A stretch of DNA of 64,000 bases from Flavobacterium sp. (GCA_030151255.1 JASLED010000070.1:69166-133165), one strand, 5' to 3'. Positions 44,725 to 54,212 are shown, numbered from the stretch's first letter. Numbers and translations: made by a program. The notes: generated from the letters alone by a model not told the origin.

Positions 44725-45278
44725 TATTTTTTTACTCGATCTTGATTTTGTTTAACGAAAGCATCCCAACCGCTGTACGATTTGCCCACTACGGTTTTGC
44801 CAGAATTGAAAAAATGACAAACTGCTGCTGCCAATCCATCGGTACTGTCTAAGTTTTTGGGTAGTTCTTTTAAGCCCAACAATTGTTGCAACATTTTAGC
44901 AACTTGTTCTTTACTGGCGTTTCCGTTGCCCGTAATGGCCATTTTTATCTTCTTTGGCTCGTATTCTGTAATCGGAATACCACGAGATAAGCCCGCTGCC
45001 ATTGCTACTCCTTGTGCTCTGCCCAACTTTAGCATCGATTGTACGTTTTTACCAAAAAAAGGTGCTTCAATCGCTATTTCATCAGGATGATGCGTTTCGA
45101 TTAATTCTATCGTACGTTCAAAAATACGTTTCAATTTGGTGTAATGATCGTCATATTTAGACAACTGCAATTCATTCAATTGAATAAATTCCATTTTTTT
45201 ATTTACAATTCTAATTAATCCAAATCCCATAATTGTTGTACCTGGATCGATGCCTAAAATAATTCTATCAACTACCAA
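44724..45278 (-). CDS. ruvC: Holliday junction endonuclease RuvC
   Basis: The 184-residue RNase H-fold resolvase cuts Holliday junctions with RuvAB. Acidic residues are in GIDPGTTIMGFGLI (Asp11), AIEAPFFGKN near 70-79, and the C-terminal DSTDGLAAAVCHF near 146-158; VAKMLQQLLGL lies in the DNA-binding helix. It is the first gene of the ruvC-hemW-cyclase-YjbR run and is divergent from the flippase-like gene. Confidence 0.95.
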   Translation of the reverse strand: MVVDRIILGIDPGTTIMGFGLIRIVNKKMEFIQLNELQLSKYDDHYTKLKRIFERTIELIETHHPDEIAIEAPFFGKNVQSMLKLGRAQGVAMAAGLSRGIPITEYEPKKIKMAITGNGNASKEQVAKMLQQLLGLKELPKNLDSTDGLAAAVCHFFNSGKTVVGKSYSGWDAFVKQNQDRVKK

Positions 45279-45337
45279 CTGCTATATTTTTAATTCTCTT
45301 AACTATTTGCCTCAAAATATTCATTTACTTTGTGCTA

Positions 45338-46291
45338 ATGAAATTTTTGACAGACAAAGCTAAGCATTATCTCGTACTTCTACTTAAAATAATAATTGTA
45401 AGTGGAGCATTTTATTATATCTATAATCAGTTATCGAAAGATAAAACTTTAGATTTTCATCAGTTAATGTTAGTCTTAAAAAACCCTGATCATTACTTTT
45501 TAATTTTTCTATTATTACTTCTTACTTTTTTAAATCGCTTTATAGAAATTTTAAAATGGAGGAATTTAGCTTCGTTAGTTAAACCATTAACTGTAGGTCA
45601 AGCCACCAAACAAGTACTTAGCGCTTTAACTTTGGGAATTTTTACGCCTAACGGAATAGGTGAGTATGCAGGAAAAGCATTGTATTTTGATAAAAAAGAT
45701 ACTCCTAGAATTATTTTCCTGAATATGGTTTGTAACGGAGTACAAATAATTTATGCCATTCTATTTGGTCTTTTGGGATTAACGATACTCAACCAATTGC
45801 ATCCTATTGTTCCTAATCATTATTTGCTAATGGCTCTTGGTGCTATTGTTGGAGTAAGTATTCTCTTATTTTCCATTCGACATTTTACCATTAAAGGATA
45901 TTCCATTAATACAGTAGTGGAATTATTAAAAGAGATTCCTGCTAAAAAACACCGCATCAATCTTTCGTTGGCTCTGGGACGATATTTGTCTTTTACGCAC
46001 CAATATGTTATTCTATATTATTTATTTGGTGTAGATATTCCTTATTTTCAGTTATTCTGTGCAATATCAGCTATTTATTTATTAGCATCTTCTTTGCCTA
46101 ATTTTCAATTTTTGGAATTTGCCGTAAAAGGAAGTATTGCCTTATTTATCTTTTCTACTTTTGAAATTAACCAGTGGATTGTAGCCTTAGTAGCTACTTT
46201 AATTTGGCTATTGAATATTGTATTACCAATAAGTATTGGAAGTTATTTTGTGTTGACATTTAACCTTAATACAAATAAAACTACAAAGTAA
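45338..46291 (+). CDS. LPG-synthase-type transmembrane protein (flippase-like, UPF0104)
   Basis: The 317-residue inner-membrane protein has about eight helices and family motifs FLNRFIEILKWRNLASLV near 67-84, ALTLGIFTPNGIGEYAGKALYF near 100-121 and LASSLPNFQFLEFAVKGSIALF near 249-270. It resembles the flippase half of MprF or AglD-type proteins without the aminoacyl-transferase domain. Lipid substrate is unknown. I use the ATG at 45338 rather than an upstream GTG. Its stop touches the stop of the convergent lipoprotein gene. Confidence 0.85.
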   Translation: MKFLTDKAKHYLVLLLKIIIVSGAFYYIYNQLSKDKTLDFHQLMLVLKNPDHYFLIFLLLLLTFLNRFIEILKWRNLASLVKPLTVGQATKQVLSALTLGIFTPNGIGEYAGKALYFDKKDTPRIIFLNMVCNGVQIIYAILFGLLGLTILNQLHPIVPNHYLLMALGAIVGVSILLFSIRHFTIKGYSINTVVELLKEIPAKKHRINLSLALGRYLSFTHQYVILYYLFGVDIPYFQLFCAISAIYLLASSLPNFQFLEFAVKGSIALFIFSTFEINQWIVALVATLIWLLNIVLPISIGSYFVLTFNLNTNKTTK

Positions 46292-46768
46292 TTAGTGCTC
46301 TTTTACCACGATGGGCACAACAAACTCTGTGTTAACAGGAACTCCGCGTTTAGTAGCAGGAATAATATCTGTAAACTGAATATTTTTATGTTGCAATAAA
46401 CTATCTATACGCAAAAAATAAATTGTTAAACTATCGGGCTTTTTCAGCTGAAAAGTTACCGCAGCATCTGATTTTATAGTTACTAAAACCTGTAACGTAT
46501 CATTTACATTAAATTTTCCTTTTAACGTATCATTACTCAATTGCTGTTCTAATTTAGCAGTTAGGTGAGAAAAGAAACACTCTCGCTGTGCTTGCACATC
46601 AAGAATAGAATCACATTGTTTAAAACTAGGATAAGTATCTACCTTAAACCAATCAATTTTACTAAGTTCTTCTTCCAACAAATTTTGTTCGTTTGGCAAT
46701 GTAGAATTTACCCATTGACAAGAGGTCATTAGAAATGGCATAAAAAATACAATCCAACTTTTTTTCAT
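46292..46768 (-). CDS. Lipoprotein with a TonB-domain-like C-terminal end
   Basis: The 158-residue product has a lipoprotein signal ending LMTSC (Cys17). After an acidic helical part with three cysteines it ends DIIPATKRGVPVNTEFVVPI, close to the PAxxxGxPVxSxFTLPI ending of the TonB C-terminal domains encoded at 40-42 kb. The middle, VNDTLQVLVTIKSDAAVTF, could be the earlier strands of such a domain. Function is unknown; the likeness is short and the call is tentative. The gene is alone on the minus strand and abuts the gene on its left. Confidence 0.7.
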   Translation of the reverse strand: MKKSWIVFFMPFLMTSCQWVNSTLPNEQNLLEEELSKIDWFKVDTYPSFKQCDSILDVQAQRECFFSHLTAKLEQQLSNDTLKGKFNVNDTLQVLVTIKSDAAVTFQLKKPDSLTIYFLRIDSLLQHKNIQFTDIIPATKRGVPVNTEFVVPIVVKEH

Positions 46769-46853
46769 AAAAACAATACTGTAGTAATTTTAATTAATCA
46801 AAAATACAAAAAAAAGCCATGGAAGTTTCTTATTGATTTTAAGCTAAATATAA

Positions 46854-47723
46854 CTATTTTTTAATTAATGGTTTTTCAATAAACGTAATTCCGATTCCAA
46901 TTAGAATAATAACACCGCCTAAAATCATCTGATATGTAATTGCTTCGCCTAAAAAATACCATGCCAATAAAGCTGCTAAAACAGCCTGACTTAATAAACT
47001 TAAAGATACTCTGGTTGCTCGCATATTTTTTGTTGAATAACTAATTAACAGCCATGCTATTAACTGACAAACAATTCCTTGTATTAGCAATGTTCCCCAA
47101 CCATACCAGCCGAATCCTGTAAATGGCGATTTGGCAATCAAACTAATCAGTCCTAAAAAAACTGTAGAAACAATTAAACTATAAGACATAAACGAAATAA
47201 TACTTAGCTGCTCTAATACTTTTTTACTCATTAAAATATAAGCAGCATATAATATACCTGATAATACACCGAATAAAAAAGGAAGATCGAAAGATAAATT
47301 GACAAATACATCAAATCCGATCAGAATTATCATTCCTGAAATAGCCAAAAAAGTACCAATCCAAAAATTAATCACTGGTTTTATTTTCAAAAACACATAG
47401 CTTCCAATTCCAACCCATACAGGTGCAAGATTGGTTAACAAAGTAGCTTGTGTTGCCGACGAACCTTGAATAGCGTAATTCCAAACAGCAATATCAGAAC
47501 CAAAACAGATACCGCATAACACAATTAACATCATTGTTTTAGTATTATACCTTTTTAATTGTTTGGTAAAAAATGCATAAGGCACTACAAAAGCGGCTGC
47601 AATTGCCATTCTGTAAAATGCCGAAACCAAGCTTGGTGTTGCATTTAATTTTACAATAATTGGAAAAATAGAAATACAAATAATTCCGATAAAAAGAGCT
47701 ATTCTTGGTTTTGAATTTATCAT
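46854..47723 (-). CDS. EamA-family (DMT) transporter
   Basis: The 289-residue protein has ten hydrophobic helices in two EamA halves. LVSAFYRMAIAAAFVVPYAF near 32-51 and GICFGSDIAVWNYAIQGSSATQATLLTNLAPVWVGI near 71-106 mark the first half; ATRVSLSLLSQAVLAALLAWYFLGE near 235-259 marks the second. Such proteins export or import metabolites such as amino acids or purines; the substrate is not visible. It is a single-gene transcript. Confidence 0.92.
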   Translation of the reverse strand: MINSKPRIALFIGIICISIFPIIVKLNATPSLVSAFYRMAIAAAFVVPYAFFTKQLKRYNTKTMMLIVLCGICFGSDIAVWNYAIQGSSATQATLLTNLAPVWVGIGSYVFLKIKPVINFWIGTFLAISGMIILIGFDVFVNLSFDLPFLFGVLSGILYAAYILMSKKVLEQLSIISFMSYSLIVSTVFLGLISLIAKSPFTGFGWYGWGTLLIQGIVCQLIAWLLISYSTKNMRATRVSLSLLSQAVLAALLAWYFLGEAITYQMILGGVIILIGIGITFIEKPLIKK

Positions 47724-47797
47724 GGTTTTAAAAAGACGAACTTTATTGAAAAATATAAAATTACTAAACTAATTATTGATTATAAAAATGAATCAAT

Positions 47798-47838
47798 AAA
47801 AAAACGGGAAGTTTCTAAAAAGAAATCTCCCCGTTTTT
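47798..47838 (-). terminator. Terminator closing the cobalamin operon
   Basis: On the minus strand AAAAACGGGGAGATTTCT pairs with AGAAACTTCCCGTTTTT, followed by a T-run, about 15 bases past the stop of the DUF4465 gene. Confidence 0.88.
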
Positions 47839-47853
47839 ACTTGACAAATTTGA

Positions 47854-48948
47854 CTACTCTATCTTATCAACGGTTAATTTATCCATTGTAAAATACAATG
47901 CTGTATTTGCTCCCCAATTTCCTACATCAGTAGTTTCTAAAAAGAACAATAAATATTTAACTTCTCCTAATGAAGAAAGATCAACTGTGCTCCAATTTGT
48001 ATTAATTGTATTTACACCATTTCTGAAATCAACAAAATAATGTGTTACAGGTGCAGCAGATGTTAATTTCTTATCCTCTCCAACTCCGTAAACATGTATT
48101 GCAAAATAATCTCCTTTTTCAAATTTTCTTGCAAAAGCATCTCCTTCTAAAATACCATAATATGGCCATGGACTAATTGCTACAGATGTTTTTACTGCTT
48201 TGTATCTGTTTTCATCATCTAAAGTTACAACTGCACTAAAACGATCAACTGCAATTTCTTGTCCTTGTTGCAACAAGCTTGCATTTGGTTTATGATCTGC
48301 GAAAGATACTAAAAAAGGTGTTCCTTCTCCATCTACTCCACCTTTTGGCATTGTTCCCCATTGATTTGGAATCCAACCTTCGTCTGTTAATAAATGATTT
48401 TCATTGTCTTTACTGTTTGATACTGTGAATCCCATCCAAGTATCCCAATCAGGAAAAGCAATATGTTTAAATGTGAAAATTCCATTTTCTAGATTAACAT
48501 CTTCAGTAAAAGTTTCACTCCAAATTTTTCCACCTGCTGTAGTAATTCCGTCTGTTAAATCAAAATTCTTGAAACTTGATGTAACATAACTATAATCAAC
48601 CGATTTTGTAACTTTTACGCTGTAGGTTACTATATCTATTTTACCATTTGTTTGCTCAACTTTTAATGATAATTTATATTCACCTGGTTCGTTAAATGTA
48701 TATTTTAAAATTGGCTGAGCAGAAATACTTATATTATCTGTGTGATTAAACCAAGTATACGTAGCATTTGCTACATTAATTTTTGGATCGATTGTAAGTT
48801 CGCTAAATGTTTCTGCTTCAAAAACACCTCCATCGGTAGCAATATTATAAACCGCAGTATCATCTGACGAACAACTTGTGAATACCGCAGTACTCAATCC
48901 TATACTAAATACTAAAAAGGCACTTAGCTTTAAAAAACTTTTTTTCAT
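47854..48948 (-). CDS. DUF4465 surface lipoprotein of the cobalamin operon
   Basis: The 364-residue product has a lipoprotein signal (Cys26 in TSCSSDD), a PKD-like beta domain (about 40-113) with KYTFNEPGEYKLSLKV, and a DUF4465 domain with WSETFTEDVNLENGIFTF, WDTWMGFTVSN near 168-178 and VTHYFVDFRNG near 309-319. DUF4465 proteins are common in B12-controlled loci of Bacteroidota and some surface lipoproteins in those loci bind cobalamin. A B12-binding role here is inferred from the shared riboswitch. It is the last gene of the operon. Confidence 0.85.
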   Translation of the reverse strand: MKKSFLKLSAFLVFSIGLSTAVFTSCSSDDTAVYNIATDGGVFEAETFSELTIDPKINVANATYTWFNHTDNISISAQPILKYTFNEPGEYKLSLKVEQTNGKIDIVTYSVKVTKSVDYSYVTSSFKNFDLTDGITTAGGKIWSETFTEDVNLENGIFTFKHIAFPDWDTWMGFTVSNSKDNENHLLTDEGWIPNQWGTMPKGGVDGEGTPFLVSFADHKPNASLLQQGQEIAVDRFSAVVTLDDENRYKAVKTSVAISPWPYYGILEGDAFARKFEKGDYFAIHVYGVGEDKKLTSAAPVTHYFVDFRNGVNTINTNWSTVDLSSLGEVKYLLFFLETTDVGNWGANTALYFTMDKLTVDKIE

Positions 48949-48960
48949 ACTAATTTAAAT

Positions 48961-50244
48961 TTATTTAATCGTGTTAATTTTTATTCCTGCCAAATGCAAA
49001 TCTATAGCTCCGGCAACTTCAGTAGAAGTTTCTCCTAACCATCCCGCTTCTTGGTTAGAACCTGTATAAACTTTTACAAAATCAATTCCAGGTAATTTTA
49101 CTTTATTTCCATTTTTATCAACTGCCCAATCGATATCAATAGCAGACAAATCGTTTGCATTTGGATGGTTATCAGCATATCCCCAATCAAATGCTTTTAA
49201 CTGCCAATTGTTTCCTGCTCCATTTACATCTACTGCATTATTTGGCAATAAAGTACCTTTAAACGTCATCGTTTCTCCATTAAACCATTTTGCATAATAA
49301 CTTTGTGTATGGAATGAAATTTTTGACTTCCAACCGCTATTTCCCTGATTATCCGTCCAGCGTACATATTCTTTGATATTGCCAGTTGCTTCATCTAACT
49401 CTTGAGTTGGCTTATAATATGTAATTTCGTAGTTTTTAATTGTTGCTGGATTATTGTATTCGCTTCCTGCAATTTCGTACCATTCATCTTCGTCTGGTAT
49501 TCCATTTTTATTTTTATCATAAGCAACCATTATAATTCCAGGTTCTGCATTATTTAAAAAAGCATTTCCTAGCAATCTAAAATCCATTTGTCCAGCAACG
49601 TTTACAATTGTATGATCAAATCCGAAAACTACAAATCCGCCAAATCCACCTAATGAAATCATTCCTGGATTTTCTTTTGCAAGAATATCTGTTACTTTGT
49701 TTACCATATCTTGATGTGTATCTCCATCATTATAAGCTGGCATTTTATTTACAAACTGACCAAATGCTGGTAAGAAATCAAATACCTTTGTGATATGATT
49801 TTTATAAGCCACGGTTTCTTTGGCAACTACAATGTCGATAGTTTTAGAAATTATACCCTCTGTTGCTGGAGTATATTTTAATTTTGAAGAGGTAGTTTTA
49901 TATCCATCTACAGAATAAAAAACATCCAACTGAATGGTATATTTCCCTTCATTTAAACTAATGAAATTCAATACTTTTTCTTGCCCTATGATTGAATCTT
50001 TTGCAACACCATTTTTGCTAACTACTTTCCACGTTAATTCAGGATTTGGTATATTTGAAACATTAGGCGCAAGCTCTAATATTTTACAACGAACAGCTTT
50101 ATAATCTAATTCTAATTTTAAATCTATCTCTCCGTCAGGTCCTTCAGGATATATCTCTCGATTATTATCGCTATTTGAACAACTAATAAGATTAATTGCT
50201 AAAAAGCTCATTGCGGCTAAAAGGCCTAATTTTGCGTTTTTCAT
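48961..50244 (-). CDS. PKD-like cell-surface lipoprotein of the cobalamin operon
   Basis: The 427-residue product has a lipoprotein signal (ISCSNSD, Cys22), a beta-sandwich region of PKD type to about residue 125 (LTWKVVSKNG, NEGKYTIQLDVFYSV), and a C-terminal domain that includes GGFGGFVVFGFDHTIVNV near 208-225, DKNKNGIPDEDEWYEIAGS (calcium-loop-like) and GQMDFRLLGNAF. Similar proteins are regular members of B12 riboswitch operons in this phylum. It is 12 bases ahead of the DUF4465 gene. Ligand is unknown. Confidence 0.8.
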   Translation of the reverse strand: MKNAKLGLLAAMSFLAINLISCSNSDNNREIYPEGPDGEIDLKLELDYKAVRCKILELAPNVSNIPNPELTWKVVSKNGVAKDSIIGQEKVLNFISLNEGKYTIQLDVFYSVDGYKTTSSKLKYTPATEGIISKTIDIVVAKETVAYKNHITKVFDFLPAFGQFVNKMPAYNDGDTHQDMVNKVTDILAKENPGMISLGGFGGFVVFGFDHTIVNVAGQMDFRLLGNAFLNNAEPGIIMVAYDKNKNGIPDEDEWYEIAGSEYNNPATIKNYEITYYKPTQELDEATGNIKEYVRWTDNQGNSGWKSKISFHTQSYYAKWFNGETMTFKGTLLPNNAVDVNGAGNNWQLKAFDWGYADNHPNANDLSAIDIDWAVDKNGNKVKLPGIDFVKVYTGSNQEAGWLGETSTEVAGAIDLHLAGIKINTIK

Positions 50245-50269
50245 TGTTTACTTTTCGTTATTTTCTTGG

Positions 50270-51412
50270 TTATTTTTTTATAAAGGCAATATGTGCAGGA
50301 ATATTCCCTCCGGTTGTTTTCCATTTTAATTTTCCATCTGGCGAATAACAATACACAAAACCAGTACCTACATAATCTTGTGCATCTGTAACAAAAATTT
50401 CTTTGGTTTCTGGATTAATTGCTAAGCCATACGGAATAAGAATTTGTTTTTCAGTACCGTCTTTTATAATATTATTGGATATAATTTGCTTTGATTTGGT
50501 ATCTAAAATTCCGTAAGAAATAGAATTCATTCCTGTAGAAATCTGAAAATTACTAGCGTAATAATAAAGTTTATCGTCGTCAATTGTCATATTTGACACA
50601 GGAATATCCAACTGTTGTTTTACCTCATCTTTAAATGAATCTATCACATACAAATTGGGTTGAATATCATAATTATTTCCTCTTGAACTTACATAAATAT
50701 CTCCTCGATTATCAATTTGCATGCGATGTAAATTAATTCCTACTTCAATTTTTTTAATTTCGGTAAACGATGTAAGATCTACCACAGAAACTGTTGTATC
50801 ATAATTTGGCGCGCGATATCCGCCAGAATTTGCCACATATAATTTATTATTTCTAATAGCCATTTCTTCGGGCTGATAACCAACATTTACTTTGCGAGTA
50901 ATACTCAAAGACAGCGTATCTATTTCGGCTACAAAGCCTATTTCGGCATTCGGATCAATTTCTACCTTTCCTGCATAAGAACTTACGTAAACTTTTCCAT
51001 CATTGAAATTCAAATACCTGCAATTTGGTACGTGAATTTGTTTAATGTGCTTACCTGATCTTACATCAAAAACTTCTATAAAATTGGAAACATTTATGGT
51101 TGCATACACTTTACTGCCGTAAATTAGAATATCGTTTCCTACATCTCCCAATTCTTTTGTTATAGACGGATTAGCTTCAGAAAAAATATCTCTTGTATAA
51201 ATTCCAGTTTCATACTTAAATTGATCTATAGAAGCTCTATTCATCCCCATATTTCCTTCATTTAAGAGATAAAATCCAGAATAATGCTCCAATGATTGAG
51301 GGATAGACACTGTAGAACTGTCGGAAAGAAAGATCATTTCATCTTTTCGGCAACTCGACAGCAAAATTGCTATTCCCATCCATAAACAAAGTATTTTACT
51401 TTTCATAATCAT
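50270..51412 (-). CDS. BtuG-like beta-propeller surface lipoprotein
   Basis: The 380-residue product has a lipoprotein signal (SSCRKDE, Cys21) and then a seven-bladed YncE-type propeller; each blade shows the VYATINVSNFIEVFDV or LYVANSGGYR kind of strand. It contains YVSSRGNNYDIQ and GLAINPETKEIFVTDA. In Bacteroides, BtuG is such a propeller and caps the BtuB receptor with very high cobalamin affinity. Its start shares one base with the btuB stop, which fits a receptor-lid pair. The likely alternative start is the second ATG at 51406. Confidence 0.85.
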   Translation of the reverse strand: MIMKSKILCLWMGIAILLSSCRKDEMIFLSDSSTVSIPQSLEHYSGFYLLNEGNMGMNRASIDQFKYETGIYTRDIFSEANPSITKELGDVGNDILIYGSKVYATINVSNFIEVFDVRSGKHIKQIHVPNCRYLNFNDGKVYVSSYAGKVEIDPNAEIGFVAEIDTLSLSITRKVNVGYQPEEMAIRNNKLYVANSGGYRAPNYDTTVSVVDLTSFTEIKKIEVGINLHRMQIDNRGDIYVSSRGNNYDIQPNLYVIDSFKDEVKQQLDIPVSNMTIDDDKLYYYASNFQISTGMNSISYGILDTKSKQIISNNIIKDGTEKQILIPYGLAINPETKEIFVTDAQDYVGTGFVYCYSPDGKLKWKTTGGNIPAHIAFIKK

Positions 51413-53490
51413 TACAAATCAAAACTTAATACAACGCGAATGTTTCGACCAGGCATCGGAAAATTAGTTACCACTTCATAATACTGATTGGCTAAATTGT
51501 TTAGTTCAACACTGGTTTTAAAACGAGCTTCTTTCCAAACAAAACTTTTTTGCAACGCAATATCATGTGTATACCAAGGCTGTATTTCGTTCTTTTTAAT
51601 ATTATTTTTATTGCCATTATATCTTTTTCCTACATAAATAAAACTGTAGTTTAATGACCAATCTTTATAATTTACACTTGCTATTGCCGAGCCAGAGTGC
51701 CAAGGCGCATAAGGTATTTGATCTCCATAATACGATGTTTTTCCGAAAGGAGTTACGCTCAAATCCTTAGCAATTGTATATTCATAATTTAGATTTACAT
51801 CAACGCTAATTTCTTTTGCTAATGCAACAGTTGCCCCTACACGAGATTCAATTCCTTTTGATTCTACTTTTCCTAAATTTGTCATCATCCAACGCATCAT
51901 ACTTGATGTTGGCGATGCAATGATTTTATCTGTTACATTGGAATAATAACCTTCAATAGAAAAATTAAGAGATTTTATAGGTGCTGATAAAAACTGAGTT
52001 TGATAATTTAAACCAACATTAAATTGTCTTGCATATTCTGGCTTTAAATTAGCCGATCCAATTTGTGTATAATACAAATCATTAAAGGTTGGCAATCTAA
52101 AAATATGCTTATAAAAAGCATGTACTGTAAATTGTTTTTCCAGAAAAGGTTTATAACTTAAAAAAAACGAAGGAGTAAACACCGAACGATTAGGTGCTTG
52201 ATAATTATTTTTTACTTTTTCTTGGGTAAAAGTTCCTAAAATATTAGCTTGTGCTTTTACTTTTCCTAAATCTAAGCTTGTTGCCAAAGATGTATAATAG
52301 GTATATCTTGTAGGAAAACTAAAAGGAGTACCTTGCCCTAAACGAGTGGCATTTAATTTTGTGTATTCAATATCGGTAGATAACGAAACATCCCAAATGG
52401 GTGTTATATGAAATAAATTAGCTATAGATAAATACCAATCTTGCTGATAAAATGTATTGTCAAATTGTGGATTATAGGTTACTTCTTCTCCTTCAAATCC
52501 AACTGTTTTTCTCGATAAAAAATGGGTATAATCGTAAGCGAACTTTCCTTTTACTAATAAATTATAAAAGCCAAACGAAGTATTGGTCCATTCTCCTTGC
52601 AACATTACGTTTTTATCGTCCTGACGTTCGTTAATATTTTCTGTTTCTAACGTAATATCACTTTTTTTGATAACTGCACCAGGCAATCCTCTATCTGACT
52701 GATAATAATATAAATTGGCTTGCCATTTATTGTTATCATGCTTTCCAAACCAATTATTTTCTACACGATAAGCCGTAATATCACTATTTTGTCTATGTCC
52801 TATTGTATCATAAGCCACAGTTCCATTAATATTATAACGCTTTTGTCTAAATTTATATATTCCGTTTGAATGAATATATTCCGAACTTATACTTGTACTA
52901 ATAGATGAGTTTACTTTATAATCTAATCGCATGGATGGATTAACTAATTGGATAGACCCTAACTTATACTTTACAGATAAATTAAGGTCATTTCCTCTCT
53001 CAAAAACTGGCTTTTTTGATTGAATATAAACTGTTGATGCCGAGGCATACTCTTTTGCAGATTGAAAAATAACGCTTCTTTGACCGTTATATAATTGAAT
53101 AGTTTCTACGTTATCTAACGAAAACTTACCCAAATCGACAATACCATTCTGTGCATTGCCAACAGCTAAGCCATTGTAAAAAACTCCAACATGATGAGTT
53201 CCCATGTTTCGAACATCAATAGTTTTTAAACCACCTAGTCCGCCATAATCTTTTATCTTAACACCTGAAAAATAGCGTAAAGCATCCGCTACACTATAGC
53301 TATTTAGACGTTGTAATTCTTCGCCTTGTAATGTTTGCACAGGAATTAATTCCTTAAAAACATCTTTCGAAATTATAATTTCTTTAAGCGCAGTAATAGA
53401 ATCTTTGGGTTGTTGCCCATATACATTAGATATATAAGAACAAAACACAAAAAAAACAATCCAAAAAAACGCAAACTTAGAATATATCAT
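51412..53490 (-). CDS. btuB: TonB-dependent cobalamin receptor BtuB-like
   Basis: The 692-residue receptor has a signal peptide (1-25, ending VYGQ), a plug domain with VQTLQGEELQRLNSYSVADAL near 51-71 and IDVRNMGTHHVGVFYNG near 89-105, and a 22-strand type barrel ending in NIRVVLSFDL with a terminal aromatic-containing strand. It lacks the carboxypeptidase-like N-terminal domain of SusC proteins. The cobalamin riboswitch directly upstream identifies vitamin B12 or a corrinoid as substrate. It is the first gene of the four-gene operon. Confidence 0.93.
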   Translation of the reverse strand: MIYSKFAFFWIVFFVFCSYISNVYGQQPKDSITALKEIIISKDVFKELIPVQTLQGEELQRLNSYSVADALRYFSGVKIKDYGGLGGLKTIDVRNMGTHHVGVFYNGLAVGNAQNGIVDLGKFSLDNVETIQLYNGQRSVIFQSAKEYASASTVYIQSKKPVFERGNDLNLSVKYKLGSIQLVNPSMRLDYKVNSSISTSISSEYIHSNGIYKFRQKRYNINGTVAYDTIGHRQNSDITAYRVENNWFGKHDNNKWQANLYYYQSDRGLPGAVIKKSDITLETENINERQDDKNVMLQGEWTNTSFGFYNLLVKGKFAYDYTHFLSRKTVGFEGEEVTYNPQFDNTFYQQDWYLSIANLFHITPIWDVSLSTDIEYTKLNATRLGQGTPFSFPTRYTYYTSLATSLDLGKVKAQANILGTFTQEKVKNNYQAPNRSVFTPSFFLSYKPFLEKQFTVHAFYKHIFRLPTFNDLYYTQIGSANLKPEYARQFNVGLNYQTQFLSAPIKSLNFSIEGYYSNVTDKIIASPTSSMMRWMMTNLGKVESKGIESRVGATVALAKEISVDVNLNYEYTIAKDLSVTPFGKTSYYGDQIPYAPWHSGSAIASVNYKDWSLNYSFIYVGKRYNGNKNNIKKNEIQPWYTHDIALQKSFVWKEARFKTSVELNNLANQYYEVVTNFPMPGRNIRVVLSFDL

Positions 53491-53610
53491 TTATCTGTAA
53501 CTAATCAATAGTTGTTTTGGGAAATAAACACAAATACCTATTGATAGTCACTTAACATGACTATGCTAATTAAAGTAGTTATTTTTTGTTTTGTCTCCGA
53601 AAACGTAAAA
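53491..53610 (-). promoter_or_regulatory. Expression-platform region between riboswitch and btuB
   Basis: On the minus strand TAGTCA and TGACTA can pair around a 7-base loop, and TCAATAG can pair further on with CTATTGA near the btuB start. The two stems overlap closely, as expected of a switch that masks or frees the start region. No U-rich terminator tail is seen, which favours control of translation. This is a reading of base pairing only. Confidence 0.45.
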
Positions 53611-53614
53611 CGCA

Positions 53615-53780
53615 ATAAAAATGGCAGGTATTCTGACTTACTCATAATAAACGTCCTTCCCGTTGTTTAAACAGTGGAACACAAGGTTTATTACTCTTTT
53701 TGAGTTTACAGCAGCGGGCCTGTTTGAGATTTTCACTCAATTCCCTTTTGCATTATCATATTCATGATAAACCATTTCTT
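53615..53780 (-). ncRNA. Cobalamin riboswitch
   Basis: On the minus strand the conserved core reads AAAGGGAATTGAGTGAAAAT, CAGGCCCGCTGCTGTAA and later TCCACTG, ending with the B12 box GTCAGAATACCTGCCATTT (53637-53619). These are the fixed parts of the Cbl element, which binds adenosylcobalamin or relatives and shuts off expression. It sits in the leader of the btuB operon. The 5' end is approximate; a TATCTTTG box lies just ahead at 53783-53790. Confidence 0.95.
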
Positions 53781-53782
53781 GG

Positions 53783-53790
53783 CAAAGATA
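53783..53790 (-). promoter_or_regulatory. Putative -7 box of the cobalamin operon
   Basis: On the minus strand this reads TATCTTTG, matching TAnnTTTG, placed so that transcription would start just before the riboswitch core. Confidence 0.5.
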
Positions 53791-53982
53791 AACAAATTAT
53801 GAAACTATTTACATTTGATTATAATTGGAGAGAATATATAAGAAGTGTAAAAAACAAAAAAGCTCTCCAATAAATTAGGAAAGCTTTTCATTGGTTCAAC
53901 TACTAAACCTAGTGCTTAACGCACTTAACAACACAACTAAATTTTTCCACTCTAACAGTATAATCTGAAACTATTAGAGGGC

Positions 53983-54019
53983 AAAAAAAGCCTCTCAACG
54001 TATGAGAGGCTTCTTTTTT
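53983..54019 (-). terminator. Terminator after tRNA-Asp
   Basis: AAGCCTCTCA and TGAGAGGCTT form a 10-bp stem around ACGTA; on the minus strand it is followed by eight T's. It lies five bases past the first tRNA-Asp. Confidence 0.9.
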
Positions 54020-54024
54020 ACTGG

Positions 54025-54098
54025 CGGTCTGGACGGGACTCGAACCCGCGACCCCATGCGTGACAGGCATGTATTCTAACCAACTGAACTACCAAACC
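54025..54098 (-). tRNA. tRNA-Asp (anticodon GTC), copy 1
   Basis: The 74-base gene has acceptor arms GGTTTGG and CCAGACC, D-arm GTTCAGTTGGTTAGAAT, anticodon stem-loop CATGCCTGTCACGCATG with GTC, and T-arm CGGGTTCGAGTCCCG. The base after the discriminator G happens to continue CCA. Identical in sequence to the second copy 115 bases away. Confidence 0.96.
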
Positions 54099-54212
54099 AG
54101 TATTAACCATTATTTCATTACAGCTACAAAGATACTTTTTTTTTAAAGACTTCAAAGACTTTTTTATTTTTCTTTTCGCTTTTTTACTTTTGAGACTTAC
54201 TCTAAAGCTTAG

